This document shows positions 8,915 to 18,437 of a DNA stretch of 30,225 nucleotides, piece by piece (within the stretch, counting starts at the first letter, position 1; each line of letters begins with the position of its first letter). The stretch is taken from contig BJOX01000206.1 in the NCBI GenBank assembly GCA_009731375.1, positions 197,535 to 227,759 on the forward strand. Direction: 5' to 3'. This DNA comes from Paulinella micropora (taxonomy: Eukaryota > Cercozoa > Imbricatea > Euglyphida). The notes under the pieces are model-generated. The model made no database searches, had not been told where the DNA came from, and saw nothing but the letters and a program-made list of their open reading frames with translations. The position numbers were made by a program, and so were the translations under genes.

Positions 8915-11900
8915 ATGGAGACACACACTTACAACGGTAAGACTTATAGGTTGGACAAATTTAGGGAACAAAAAATCAATTATGAAATCAAAAGGGTCAG
9001 GGGTCAAGATGTGCTGTATATAATACCGAAGACGAGAAAGTATAAGGTGGATACAACAACGGCCCAAAATTACTTGAACCGAGTAAGAGGTGCTGTTTAC
9101 TTTGAGGAACAGAAACAAGGTATTCCAGTAGCACCACCATCACCGCCTCAGTTTGAAGCGAAAGTGAGAGAAAGAAAAGAAAAGGTGAAAGACCTAATGC
9201 GATACGGAAACTACGAAATCAAACACGTTGACAGAAAGAAGCACACGCTAGGCATTCATGAAAGCCTGTATTGGGTTAGGATTAGAGGCAACTTTACTTC
9301 ATTCAGTATGGAAGATGTAGTGAAGTTTATTGAGATAATTCTGAACGAATTTATTAAAAGACAGAGACAAGGTAATATGGTAAGTCTAAGTATCAAGTTT
9401 GTAGATTACTACGGAGCAGTATCTACGGGTTTGAAAAAGCTTAACGAGATTTCTGTCAGCGATGTTTTAGAAAGACTGTCAGCATTATTTCAAAGCAACG
9501 AAAGCCTTTATACAGACGAAAAGGGAACCAATATGGATAAGTTTAGATTCGTTTTGAAATCTGTTGAAATGCCGACGGGCGGAACGAGGCTTCAAATAAT
9601 TAATAAGCTGGATGTATATAAAAAGAGAGGAGTAATTCAAATTAATAATGCAGACAACATATGCTTAGCCAGAGCAATTGTTGTAGTAAAAGCAAAAATT
9701 GAAAAACACAAAAAATACAAGACAATATTAATGGGACGAAAGATACAGGAAGAGATGGCTTTGAAACTACACGAAGAAGCGAAAGTCATTCAGGATGTGT
9801 GCGGTATTCCTGAAATTAAAACCTTTGCTAACCACATTAAATACAATTTGGTTATTGTTGAATTCCCTGACAACATTGTTTATAAGACGGACCTGCTTAA
9901 TGAAAAGGGCGAGCGACTTACGAACCTTTACATACTTAAGACTGAGAACCACTACGATGCGATAACTAATATGAAGTCTTTGCTAGGCAAAAAGAACTTC
10001 TGTGAGTTATGTCTAAGGGGATACAAAGAAAGGCACGCCTGCGAATCCACTTGTAATATCTGCGAAACCAAAGGTTGTAAAGGTATTAACGATAAAAGCA
10101 ATTGGACTGATTGCTATTCGTGTAATAGAAAGTTTCCAAATACGGTATGTTTCAACAACCACAAGAAGACGAACTGTGATATCAAAGCGAAATGTCTTTC
10201 GTGCGGACTTAATTACAGGAGAAAGGATGAGCACAAATGCGGATATGCGAAATGCCGTAATTGTAAGGAACTGAAACCACTTGAACACCAATGTGAAATC
10301 GTGATGAAAGACATATTACCTTTTTCAGAGAAATACATATTCTTTGACTTTGAAGCGACACAGGATACGGGAGAGCCCATTGTTAATCATTCGTCGGAAA
10401 GCCAGTATTACGATGCGAAGGAACCACCCGTCATTCATAAGAACATTGATGATTTCTGTAAGTGGGCTTTTGAATCTAAGCACAACGGCTTTATATTCAT
10501 TGCTCATAACAGTCGCGGTTATGACTGTCAGTTTATTCTTAAATGGTTGGTGGATAATGGGCAGGCACCATTCGTCATTTATCAGGGTGGTAAGATAATG
10601 ATGATGACTTTGAAGAAATACCGTTTCATTGATAGTTTGAGTTTCCTTACGATGCCGTTGTCAGACTTTCCTAAAACATTCGGATTGAAAGAACTTAAAA
10701 AGGGCTTCTTTCCTCACTATTTCAATACGGACAAGAATAAAAACTATGTTGGTGTTATGCCTCATAAGAAGCACTACGGCCACGACACGATGAAAGATAA
10801 GAAAAGAGAGGAATTCTTAGAATGGTATGAAAGCCAAAGAAACAACACATTTGATATGCGGAAGGAAATCGCTGAATACTGTCATCGCGATGTTGACATC
10901 TTGAGAAGGGGATGTATGGATTCTAGAAAGCAGTTTCTAGAATTTGGTATTTACCCGTTTCAATATACAACTATTGCGAGTTGTGTTATGGCTTTGTATC
11001 ATGCTAAGTTTATGCCAGAGAATTCAATTGCTGTGTTGAAGGCGGAAAAGCAAAACAGGATAACCTCTCGGGCCTGTGTTGAATGGATAGCTTACAGAAG
11101 CAGGTTAGACCAAACTGATATTAAACATGCTTTCAATGGTGGTGAAAAGATGTTTAATTTAGGACAGTCAAATGTTTATGTTGATGGCTGGGATGAAAAG
11201 ACGAAAACCGCTTACGAATTTCACGGATGTCTCTGGCACGGATGCCCAAAGTGCTTTAATGGTAATACAATCAATACTAAGAAGAATAAGACGATGGGCG
11301 AACTATACAAGGCAACAATGAGACGAGAAAAAGAACTAAGCAAACAAGTCAGCAAACTAGTATCTATCTGGGAATGTGAATGGAGATTAATGAAAACAAG
11401 TGAAAGCCTAGCGGAAGATACTAATGAACGAATTACAGAACAAGAAGGACTGAACCCGCGAGAGGCAATGTTTGGAGGTAGAACGGATGCTCTTACATTG
11501 TATTGGAAGTCTAGACATAACAGCGAATACGCAAAATACATTGATGTATGCTCTCTGAATCCTACCGTTATGTTTTACGACCTTTACCCTAGCGGACACC
11601 ACGAAATCATACGGCCCTCAAATGACGACGACCGAAAAGATATGAAAAACAAAATTATAAACAGAGAATATTTCGGAGTGTCTAAGGTTAAGATGCTACC
11701 GCCGAGAAATCTGCTTCACCCCGTTTTACCTAAGGCAGATAGAGGTAAGCTTATGTATTACTTATGCGACAAGTGCGGAATGACTGAACAGAAAACCGAA
11801 TGTAAGCACACCGATAACGAGCGAGCAATAACTGGCACTTGGGCAACTCCTGAAATCTACAAGGCCTTAGACAGAGGCTATAAGTTGATTAAGGTATATG

Positions 11901-12919
11901 AGGTATGGCACTGGAAGGAGAAGAGCAGTAGCCTGTTCAAAGATTACATAAAAACTTTCTTAAAGGTTAAACAAGAGTCAAGCGGATATCCTGACGGATG
12001 ACAGGAACAAAAAAGAAACTACATTGACAGTATGGAAGTCAAGATGGGCATTAAGATGGACGAAACCAAAATAGAAGAAAATCCAGGACGGCGGGCGGTT
12101 GCTAAGTTGTGCTTGAATAGCCTGTGGGGCAAGTTTGGTGAAAAGCAAAACAAAACTAAAAACAAAATGATAAAAGACAAAGATACCTTATACAAGTTAA
12201 TGAACGATAAGTCAGTTGATAACATAAACATAAACATTATTAACGACAAAATAATGGAAGCGAGTTATGACCTTAAACAATATGCGGTAAGCGACCCCGT
12301 GAAAACAAATATTGTAGTTGCTTTATTTACGACTTGCCACGCGAGGATTAGGCTATATGAGATGATGGATAAACTAGACAACAGAGTTCTATACCACGAT
12401 ACTGACAGTGTCATATACACAACAGACTTAACGAAAGGCGAAACAGATGTGAAAACGGGTAAGTTGTTAGGCGAATGGACGGACGAACTACACGGAGCAA
12501 AGATTATGACCTTTATCGGAGGCGGACCAAAGTGTTATGGATATGTATTAGATAACGGCAAAGCAAGTATGAAAGTCAAAGGCTTTAGTATGAATTATGA
12601 AAACAATAAATCATTAAATTTACCAAATATGTTAAGTGTTATTAGTTGCGGACTTGGAATTAAAAACAGCGACCTTATTGAGAACGGCAAGAATGAATTG
12701 TTAGAGTTGCTTAAGACTCAGGAAGAAAAATTGATTGCTAAACGAATTGAAAAATCTGGTAAAGTTGTTGTAGTAGAGAACAACAAGATAACAAGAGACA
12801 AGCAACAGAAAAAAATAACGAGCGAATACTTAGAAAAAATATTCAGCTTTACTTACACTAAAAGAAATATTATAGGTATTGTAGATAATGCGATTGAAAC
12901 TAGACCATTCGGTTATTAA
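8915..12919 (+). CDS. polB: Protein-primed family B DNA polymerase, interrupted by one in-frame TGA
   Basis: Replicates the element using a protein primer. It has 1,334 codons in a single frame. Residues 1-350 are unassigned. A Cys/His-rich zinc cluster follows (about 9990-10300), then a 3'-5' exonuclease (FFDFEATQD, IAHNSRGYDCQFIL, YCHRDVDIL). The EFHGCLWHGCPKC motif characteristic of Polinton polymerases is next. The polymerase domain has motif A (YIDVCSLNPTV), motif B (NPGRRAVAKLCLNSLWGKFG) and motif C (YHDTDSVIY). The family motif A is S-L-Y-P; here Tyr is Asn (AAT, 11558-11560), one base from a Tyr codon. A TGA at 11999-12001 splits the ORF between motifs A and B; the frame continues unchanged and is intact to TAA 12917-12919. 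The stop falls where relatives commonly have Trp, suggesting TGG to TGA. Confidence 0.93.
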
Positions 12920-12945
12920 ATGAAAAAAAGTTAATAAAAGAAAAT

Positions 12946-13623
12946 TTATTTTTTTGCCTTTTTGTCCCTACCCTTGAAGCTCCTAATAGTATGAATTCCT
13001 TTCTTTGGTTTGACTAACTTAGTATTTACAGCCGTTGCCCCTAACAATGACACAGGGTCGAATGCGGTTCGGTAGTTCGTCGTTAGCTTCGCAGTCTTTG
13101 CTCTTTTACCTTTTGGATTTACTTTAACGGCCACTCTGTCAATTACTCCTTCAATGAGGTCTCTTGTGCTACTGCCTTTATTGTATGTTGTAGCCTTCAC
13201 CCCAGTCTGTCGGCTTAAATCTTTTGCTATTGTGCCACCTAACGAATGACCCGTAAGCTCTACATTATCCTTACCATATTTCTTTATGACTTCATTAACC
13301 AGCTTCTGCTCTTCTTTGTATCTCGGTGTTCTTTTTAATACTCCCTTTACCAATGCGGCATCTGGGAGTAAGTCTCGCTTATCCGCGGAGCCTCTAAATG
13401 CTACAATCGCCTTACCATCTTTTTCATACACTGTTGATTTTTCTTTGCTTGCGACTGGCTTCCATCCGTCAGCACCTTTTCTCTCCGACGAAGACATATA
13501 GACATCCTCTGACAACTCAGCACTGCCTCCCTTCTGCTTTCTGTATTCCTTACCAGCTTTTTTCAATACCTCCTTGTAGCTTATGTTATGCTTAGCAGAG
13601 TAAGCCTTACGAAGGCAATCCAT
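12946..13623 (-). CDS. Class-3 lipase-like alpha/beta hydrolase
   Basis: 225 residues. The nucleophile elbow G-H-S-L-G-G is at about residues 124-129, preceded by the AFRGSADKRD strand-loop typical of class-3 (fungal-type) lipases. A plausible acid (FDPVSLLG) and a late His (GIHTIRSF) complete a Ser-Asp-His triad. The N-terminus is basic and contains Q-K-G-G-S (residues 30-34), resembling an adenain-type cleavage site, so the enzyme may be packaged and trimmed. The C-terminus is Lys/Arg-rich. It is convergent with polB (26-base gap) and divergent from the next gene, sharing a 66-base AT-rich promoter region. A lipase in a capsid-encoding element could help membrane escape during entry; that is inference. 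Confidence 0.82.
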   Translation of the reverse strand: MDCLRKAYSAKHNISYKEVLKKAGKEYRKQKGGSAELSEDVYMSSSERKGADGWKPVASKEKSTVYEKDGKAIVAFRGSADKRDLLPDAALVKGVLKRTPRYKEEQKLVNEVIKKYGKDNVELTGHSLGGTIAKDLSRQTGVKATTYNKGSSTRDLIEGVIDRVAVKVNPKGKRAKTAKLTTNYRTAFDPVSLLGATAVNTKLVKPKKGIHTIRSFKGRDKKAKK

Positions 13624-13673
13624 TTGCTCATCCTATATCAATTATTTAATTTTTTATTTTTTTATACTGCCAA

Positions 13674-13680
13674 CTATATA
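13674..13680 (+). promoter_or_regulatory. TATA-like box in the divergent promoter region 13624-13689
   Basis: CTATATA ending 10 bases before the ATG at 13690. On the other strand TGATATAGG lies just upstream of the lipase start. Confidence 0.4.
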
Positions 13681-13689
13681 CACCCTACT

Positions 13690-13965
13690 ATGACCACCCT
13701 AACAAGACTGTGCGAGAAGTTCCAAAAACTTTCCATTAAAGGAGAAAAAAAATCCTTCTCGTTGGAAGATGTTCAAAAGGTAATCCACGACGAAATAAAA
13801 GCGATTGAAGAAAAGAGAAATACTCAGCCGAAAGACACTTTTCAATTCGGCAAATACAAGGGAAAGAAGTTTGAAGATATCGCAAAGATTGACAAGCCGT
13901 ATATTGAATGGTTGGTCCGTCAGCCGTGGTGTAGAAATACGGCTGAATTGAAGAAGTATTTGTAG
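13690..13965 (+). CDS. Small DUF3820-like protein
   Basis: 91 residues. The start at ATG 13690 is preferred over upstream in-frame codons because a TATA-like box sits just before it. The second half (FQFGKYKGKKFEDI ... YIEWLVRQPW) matches the short F-G-K-Y-K-G-K ... Y-x-x-W-L motif of the DUF3820 family, which is common in phages and large DNA viruses and often linked to exonuclease or replication genes. The first half is a Lys/Glu-rich helix. No catalytic residues can be assigned; a nucleic-acid-related role is inferred. Confidence 0.6.
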   Translation: MTTLTRLCEKFQKLSIKGEKKSFSLEDVQKVIHDEIKAIEEKRNTQPKDTFQFGKYKGKKFEDIAKIDKPYIEWLVRQPWCRNTAELKKYL

Positions 13966-13993
13966 GAACTTATTTATTCATTTTATTTTTTTG

Positions 13994-14020
13994 TTTTGGT
14001 GAAGCTTTTTCAAAAGGTTC
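13994..14020. terminator. Palindromic intergenic motif, copy 1
   Basis: TTTTGGTGAAGCTTTTTC then AAAAGGTTC. Lies between the convergent ends of the DUF3820-like gene and the virion protein gene. The motif family has consensus GTGAAACTTTTTCAAAAGT and recurs at 15284, 20699 and 25182. A hairpin at transcript ends is a reasonable guess. Confidence 0.45.
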
Positions 14021-15242
14021 ATTGGTCTTCTAAGAAATTAACGGCAGTCGCGACAGACTTTTGTAAAAATGTTAGATTTTCACCAGGAGAGAGTTGTATG
14101 TCGTAAGTTTGCAGGTCAATAAGCTGGCTAGAAGTAGTATTAACATAAAGTTTAAGAATTACGTCTGTTATAGTGGCACCACCAAGGGCAGTCGCAGCGG
14201 TATCCTTTGATACGATTGAAGTTTTGGGATCAATATCCGCAAAGTTCTCGCCAGTAAGTGCCCCAGTCGTTTTCACAATCCGCACTATATTAACTTTGCT
14301 GTCTTTGTTTGATATGCTCACGAGAGATGGATAAACAATTGAATAATTGGTCACACCATTAAAAGTTGGTTTATTTTTTATGCTAATAATTGGGCTTTCA
14401 GTTGTGCTAGCTGGCTCACTACCTTCCGCTTCATTTGATATGCTTGAATTAATAGTGTTGGTGCCCTCAATAAACATACTACAACTGGCTGTTTTTAATG
14501 TTTGATTAGCATTACCAGTTCCATAATTTCTGATACAAGCCGAAAAAGGTAGGGTTGTATTTGAAAGACTAACACCCACATTAGCATTCGCATACCTAAT
14601 TGTATGAACCAGCTAAAATTCTCCACTTGTTGGATTTTCTATGTAGAACCTTATAGCACCAAAGCCAAGATATTGAAATTTAATCTGGAATACATTCCCT
14701 TTGGCCCAATCTATGATAGGCATAATTTTAGTTCCATCACAAGGGTCATTCCAGGTCGCTTGGGGAATAAGTGTCGGCACCCCTCCTTTAACACTGGCGA
14801 TATTCATACCAGTCGCTTTTATCTTGTAAAAATAGAAACCATTAGTAAAATCACTTTCACCTATGCCGATATATGAATTGTAGTCTTTCGTTTCATCAGT
14901 TGTCCATAAAGCAGTAAATCGTGTTAGAACTCCCATACCTGTTCTGTATTTAATTCTTTTTTTACTAGTCAATACAGCATTCGCGGTCGTCTTCACATCT
15001 GTTTTAAGTTCGACCATATTAGCATTAAATGAAATGGTAGCATCAGTTTGAGCTAATGTCCATATTCGTGTATTGATAGTGTATGGGAAAATCTCTTGTA
15101 ATACTGGCGTTAATTGACCGACCAATGCTTCGCCGAAAGCGGTTTTCATACTATTGGTTTCAATGTGGCCATCGTAACCGACTTTGAAATTAATGAAGTC
15201 TCCGTCAGGGTCTTGTGCTATCAAATTTCGTTGGTGGCTCAT
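14019..15242 (-). CDS. Phage-type virion structural protein, split by an in-frame TAG
   Basis: One frame of 408 codons interrupted only by TAG at 14613-14615. The N-terminal half has the pattern TAFGEALVG ... LTPVLQEIFPY, then RIKYRTGMGVLTRFTA, IGIGESDF, FYFYKI, a W-x-D-P-x-D-G-T segment, FQIKFQYLGFGAIRFYI, and immediately after the stop LVHTIRYANANVG. This succession is familiar from a family of phage and algal-virus virion structural proteins. The C-terminal part is Ser/Thr-rich and beta-rich. Homologues read through where the TAG lies, so the break is probably a nonsense mutation or error. A surface or attachment role is inferred. The stop codon TGA overlaps the palindromic motif at 13994-14020. 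Confidence 0.6.
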
Positions 15243-15259
15243 AGTAGGAGCTCTTGCAG

Positions 15260-15280
15260 AGACTCCGCCTCCGCACCTCC
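15260..15280 (-). repeat. GC-rich dispersed repeat (GGAGGTGCGGAGGCGGAGTC type), copy
   Basis: Reverse complement reads GGAGGTGCGGAGGCGGAGTC. Lies just upstream of the virion protein start (15242), adjacent to a palindromic motif at 15284-15306. Related copies: 16994-17028, 18995-19014, 19087-19122, 20671-20694, 25411-25437. Confidence 0.7.
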
Positions 15281-15283
15281 GTT

Positions 15284-15306
15284 TTTTGGTGAAGCTTTTT
15301 TTAAAT
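15284..15306. terminator. Palindromic intergenic motif, copy 2
   Basis: TTTTTTGGTGAAGCTTTTTT, downstream of the major capsid gene end (15380) and beside a GC-rich repeat. The right arm is degenerate here. Confidence 0.4.
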
Positions 15307-15379
15307 TTGTTCGTATATTATCAAAAAAATAAATTAACTATCAAAAATTAATAATTACTTCTTACTTCACTGGCGGGGT

Positions 15380-16455
15380 TTAATTTCTGGTAATGGTGCC
15401 ATTCTTAACATTTACTTCTTGCTGAGTTACGACAAATGTGTAATGATTGGCCGCAATATTAGCAGTGGTAGGAATAAACTCCCAGCGTGGCTCGGTGTCT
15501 AGACTTAATCCGCTGATTTCATTTTGGTCCTTGCTCCACAACGGTCGGGTATTGTCAAAGCTATCGCACCAAACCCAGTTGTATTGATAAACATTGCTAT
15601 TCATCAAAGAAGAGCCTTCCAACTTCGGTTTAAGATACATATAGTCTTCTAGTTTTCCAGTTTGACAATCAACATTGAATTCTTGAAGTCGTGCTCCGTC
15701 TAGTGTGGTATAAAAAGTTTGGACCTTAGAACCGAGCAGATTGCTATTGTCATAAGCAGTGTTCTTATTTTCGGTTGTATTGAAAACAGAGTGATAAACT
15801 TTCTTAATTCGCCGTCCGTGGCCTCTGTCAAATCTAAGCATAACATTTTGAGAAGTTGAAGCTACTCCGACAGTGTTTTTATACAAATAAGAATAATCAA
15901 TGTTGAAGCTCATACCTTCGGGGCTCATAATCTTCTGTTGAATTGATTGAACGACATCGGGGTTAGTCTCGACAGCTAAGAAAAGGCTGAGATAGTAACA
16001 GTAACATTTGAATCAGCTACCGCGACCGCACCTCCACCAGTAGAAAGAGCATCATTGTTATGATAAAAGATTTTGGGTGTCTGTTGCCAAACAATCCGCA
16101 AAGTCAAAATTTCTGGAAACATAATAGTTTTATCCAGAGCGAAAATAGTATTGTAAAGCATTCCAAGATTAATCTTAACATTAACACTCGGGCTGGCATT
16201 ATTAATAGTTCCAGCTGAGAAATACTTAGCCTCATTAAAAGCAACATTAACAAACTTACTCGTGCCAGTCTCATTCGCAATAAGGGTATCATCGTGTCGG
16301 CGGGCATTTGTGGAGGGTTGTGCCATCCAAGCCTTTAATGCGGCCTGAACCTGAGCCTTAGCAACATCAATACCCGTATCAATTTGCCCCGCCGCATTTC
16401 CTGCTACTGCCGAAGCGGTCAATGCTGTTTGTAATGCTGCCAACCTTGTAGCATC
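15380..16455 (-). CDS. MCP: Major capsid protein (double jelly-roll type), one frameshift
   Basis: Forms the icosahedral shell. Two overlapping frames together give about 355 residues: 16455-15976 and then 15985-15380. The first contains an Ala-rich helical N-terminus, RRHDDTLIANETG, and LGMLYNTIFALDKTIMFPEILTLRIVW, which resembles the first jelly roll of Polinton/virophage capsid proteins. The second contains NVMLRFDRGHGRRIKKVYHS, YQYNWVWCDSFDN and ends with ANHYTFVVTQQEVNV. That ending corresponds to the last strand of the second jelly roll. The frame change is at the short T-run near 15985. No ATG precedes the first frame: it is open from an in-frame TGA near 16470, and the true start seems lost in the rearrangement that also affects the adjacent capsid gene. 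Confidence 0.7.
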
Positions 16456-16457
16456 GC

Positions 16458-16545
16458 TCGGTCAAAACCCATTACTTCGTGAATACGTGTTTCGGTGTCA
16501 AATATAAACCGCGGTTGAATGCCTAGGTTGTTAGCTACGTTTTGA
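16458..16545 (-). pseudogene. Internal fragment of the second capsid protein, original orientation
   Basis: Minus-strand reading gives NNLGIQPRFIFDT ... HEVMGFDRA, about 30 residues. It matches the central segment of Polinton-type minor capsid proteins, which normally follows the N-terminal part now found on the opposite strand at 16562-16935. No further part of the protein is visible downstream; the reading runs directly into the major capsid gene. The C-terminal half therefore seems deleted. Confidence 0.45.
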
Positions 16546-16561
16546 AAAAAAAGCACTTACT

Positions 16562-16935
16562 ATGGAATATCGCGGAGGCAGGAGTTCCAACATTTACTAT
16601 GTCAACAGCAAAAATAGGATAAACGGCACGGACAGTGATTTCACTCACTCCATTGATATGAAATCGCTAGACAATCCGACACTGTAAAATTTTACATATC
16701 TATGTGCCGAAATCGTATTACTCTGTGGCAAGTCCTTATAATACTTTTATTCTGAGTGAAGATGGATTTGAGGCTCTGATTACGATACCCGAGGGCAACT
16801 ACACGATGAACAACTTAAAAAATAAACTGGCTGAGGTGCTAACGGCAGACAGCCCCAACGACTACACATACGCCGTTACGAGCAACAACAAAAACACCGA
16901 CCCAGAAGACGGCAAGCTATTATTTACAATCTCAA
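16562..16935 (+). pseudogene. N-terminal part of minor capsid (penton-type) protein, inverted segment
   Basis: From ATG 16562 the + strand reads SSNIYYVNSKNRINGTDSDF, then after a frame change near 16670 VPKSYYSVASPYNTFIL, ITIPEGNYTMNNL and DYTYAVTSNNKNTDPEDG. This is the typical N-terminal half of the minor capsid protein of Polintons and polinton-like viruses. All capsid genes around it are on the minus strand, and its natural continuation lies on the minus strand immediately to the left (16458-16545). The coding similarity stops at the A-run 16934-16940. The segment therefore looks inverted in place, with breakpoints in the A-rich tracts at 16545-16552 and 16934-16940. Confidence 0.6.
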
Positions 16936-16980
16936 AAAAACTATACTGTATATATATTAGAAAATATATTTTTTGTTTTA

Positions 16981-17028
16981 ATTACATACCACAACGGAGG
17001 GGGTGCGGATGACGAAGGCCCCTGCTAA
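16981..17028 (+). repeat. 48-bp intergenic repeat with GC-rich motif, copy 1
   Basis: ATTACATACC, ACAACGGAGG, GGGTGCGGAT, GACGAAGGCC, CCTGCTAA in order. The nearly identical copy 2 is at 19074-19122. Both lie at the 3' end of a minus-strand gene; here the repeat contains the protease stop codon. The core is related to the dispersed GGAGGTGCGG family. Confidence 0.8.
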
Positions 17029-17504
17029 ATAAAGGTATCAAAACCGTAGCCGTTCTGGGCTTTTAACTCCTCCGCTTCTTTTTCTTTTAAGTCGGTCCAA
17101 CCGCTTGCAAATTTAAAGCGGTTCCCTTTCGCCCTTTCTTTAAGAAACCTAATACTATGCCACCCGCAGGTATCCGTTGTGTCGCTTTGGTTTTTAACCT
17201 GATTAACCTTCATAAGCAGATATGTGTTCGGCTTACTCTTGTCAATAAGCTGTTTCATTTGGTGTAGAAATAGCTCAGTCGGCTTATACAGTGCGAGAGG
17301 GTCGTAGATTTCAATAGAGTCGTCTTTAATTAAGTCAACCCAAACAGCAATCCAATGTGAGCCTGGTTGACTAGACTTATCCAAGTTCATTATAAAACCA
17401 TACTTCTTTCTTTTTTCTGGTTTCAGTTTGTTTATTTCATCGCTAGCCACCGTGCCGATATACCATTCGTGCTTTTTCATAATGTTGTCTATTTCGTCCG
17501 TCAT
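17025..17504 (-). CDS. PRO: Adenain/Ulp1-like cysteine protease (virion maturation)
   Basis: Cleaves capsid and core precursors during maturation. The catalytic order fits the C5/C48 clan: His in PGSHWIAVW, Asp in IEIYDPLA, and Cys in DTTDTCGWHSIRFL. It has 159 residues from ATG 17504, somewhat shorter than adenovirus protease. The reading frame continues open upstream through a Pro-Thr-rich linker (to about 17670), so the ATG may be internal. A one-base frame change near 17660 separates it from the Lys-rich ORF 17593-18384. The protease therefore appears to be the C-terminal domain of a longer polyprotein (see the neighbouring entries). The stop TAG lies in the 48-bp repeat. Confidence 0.85.
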   Translation of the reverse strand: MTDEIDNIMKKHEWYIGTVASDEINKLKPEKRKKYGFIMNLDKSSQPGSHWIAVWVDLIKDDSIEIYDPLALYKPTELFLHQMKQLIDKSKPNTYLLMKVNQVKNQSDTTDTCGWHSIRFLKERAKGNRFKFASGWTDLKEKEAEELKAQNGYGFDTFI

Positions 17505-17592
17505 TAATCCTCTTCCCTCCCCTTCTTGCTGTGGTTGAATTGTGTCGGCGGTGATTTCGGGTGTTGTGTCGGGCGTGGGTTCGGTGTTGGTT

Positions 17593-18437
17593 TCAGGTGT
17601 AGTGTCGGGGGCTGGTGATGTGTCGGCGATGGTTTCGGTGGTGGTTTCGGGTGCTGGCTGGAACTTCCTCCGTCAGTTGAATACCGAGATTATTTGAAAC
17701 TTGATTTTTAATATTTGGGTCGATTCTCATTTCAGTTACTAAGTTATTTACATAATCCTTCTTCTTCATTTTTTTCTTGTATTTACCCTTCTTTAAATAT
17801 TTCTTAATTGTTGCTATCGTTAAAAGTTTGTGGATTAATTCCTCCATCGTTTTTGCTCCAGCACCAGCTTGGTTTATTCCCAAATAATCAGCGAGTTTCT
17901 TTCTCATTTCATTCTGGTCTATTCCTAAATCAATACCTTCATCTACTATAACTTGCGCCATACCCGCAGTCGTGTGTTTTCCTTTAACTTTTTTTGGTGG
18001 TGGTTTGCCACGAGCTTTCATTTCTTTTTCCAAAGCAGGGCCCAAAGTTTTGGGTATATCCAATTTTGGATACTTGTAATCATTTCTTAAACCTGCGGAT
18101 ATGTATAATATTTTATCTTTAATTTCAAAGTGTTTCGCTTTAGCCTCCGCTTGCTTTTTTTCTTGTTCTAATTCTTTTTTATATTGTTCAGCCAGTTCTT
18201 TCTGCTCATCTGCTGATTGGGCATCGGCTATCGCTTTCTCTATTCCTTTACCAAGTTTGTCAAATTCTGTTTTGCTCAAGCTTTTAATAAATTTCGTTGT
18301 AAAGCCCGCTTTCTTCATTAATTCAATGTATTTTTCTTTTAATTCCTTTTCAGCCTTTTTCTCTTCTTTTGTTTTCAATGGCATCTGTTTTTCTTCTGGT
18401 GCTTGTGGTGCTTGGGGTGGTCCTAGTTGTGGTGCTT
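17593..18437 (-). CDS. Lys-rich coiled-coil segment of a virion polyprotein
   Basis: Continuous ORF with ATG at 18384, open further upstream through a Pro-Gln-rich repeat (units like APQLGPPQ). It encodes a long charged helix (residues 1-95, Lys/Glu/Ala), a globular segment with KLDIPKTLGP and Lys-rich loops, and Q-A-G-A-G-A. The helix-rich end follows. The last roughly 20 residues before 17593 are out of frame: the adjacent frame gives a Thr-Pro-Glu-rich linker leading into the protease. Upstream it joins 18423-19032 through a one-base difference between two copies of a short repeat (three G at 18438-18440 against four at 18414-18417). Function unknown; probably structural. Confidence 0.55.

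Noticed and set aside
8472-9118. Minus-strand ORFs opposite the zinc-finger and polymerase genes
   Set aside because: Overlap well-supported + strand coding sequence and show no domain.
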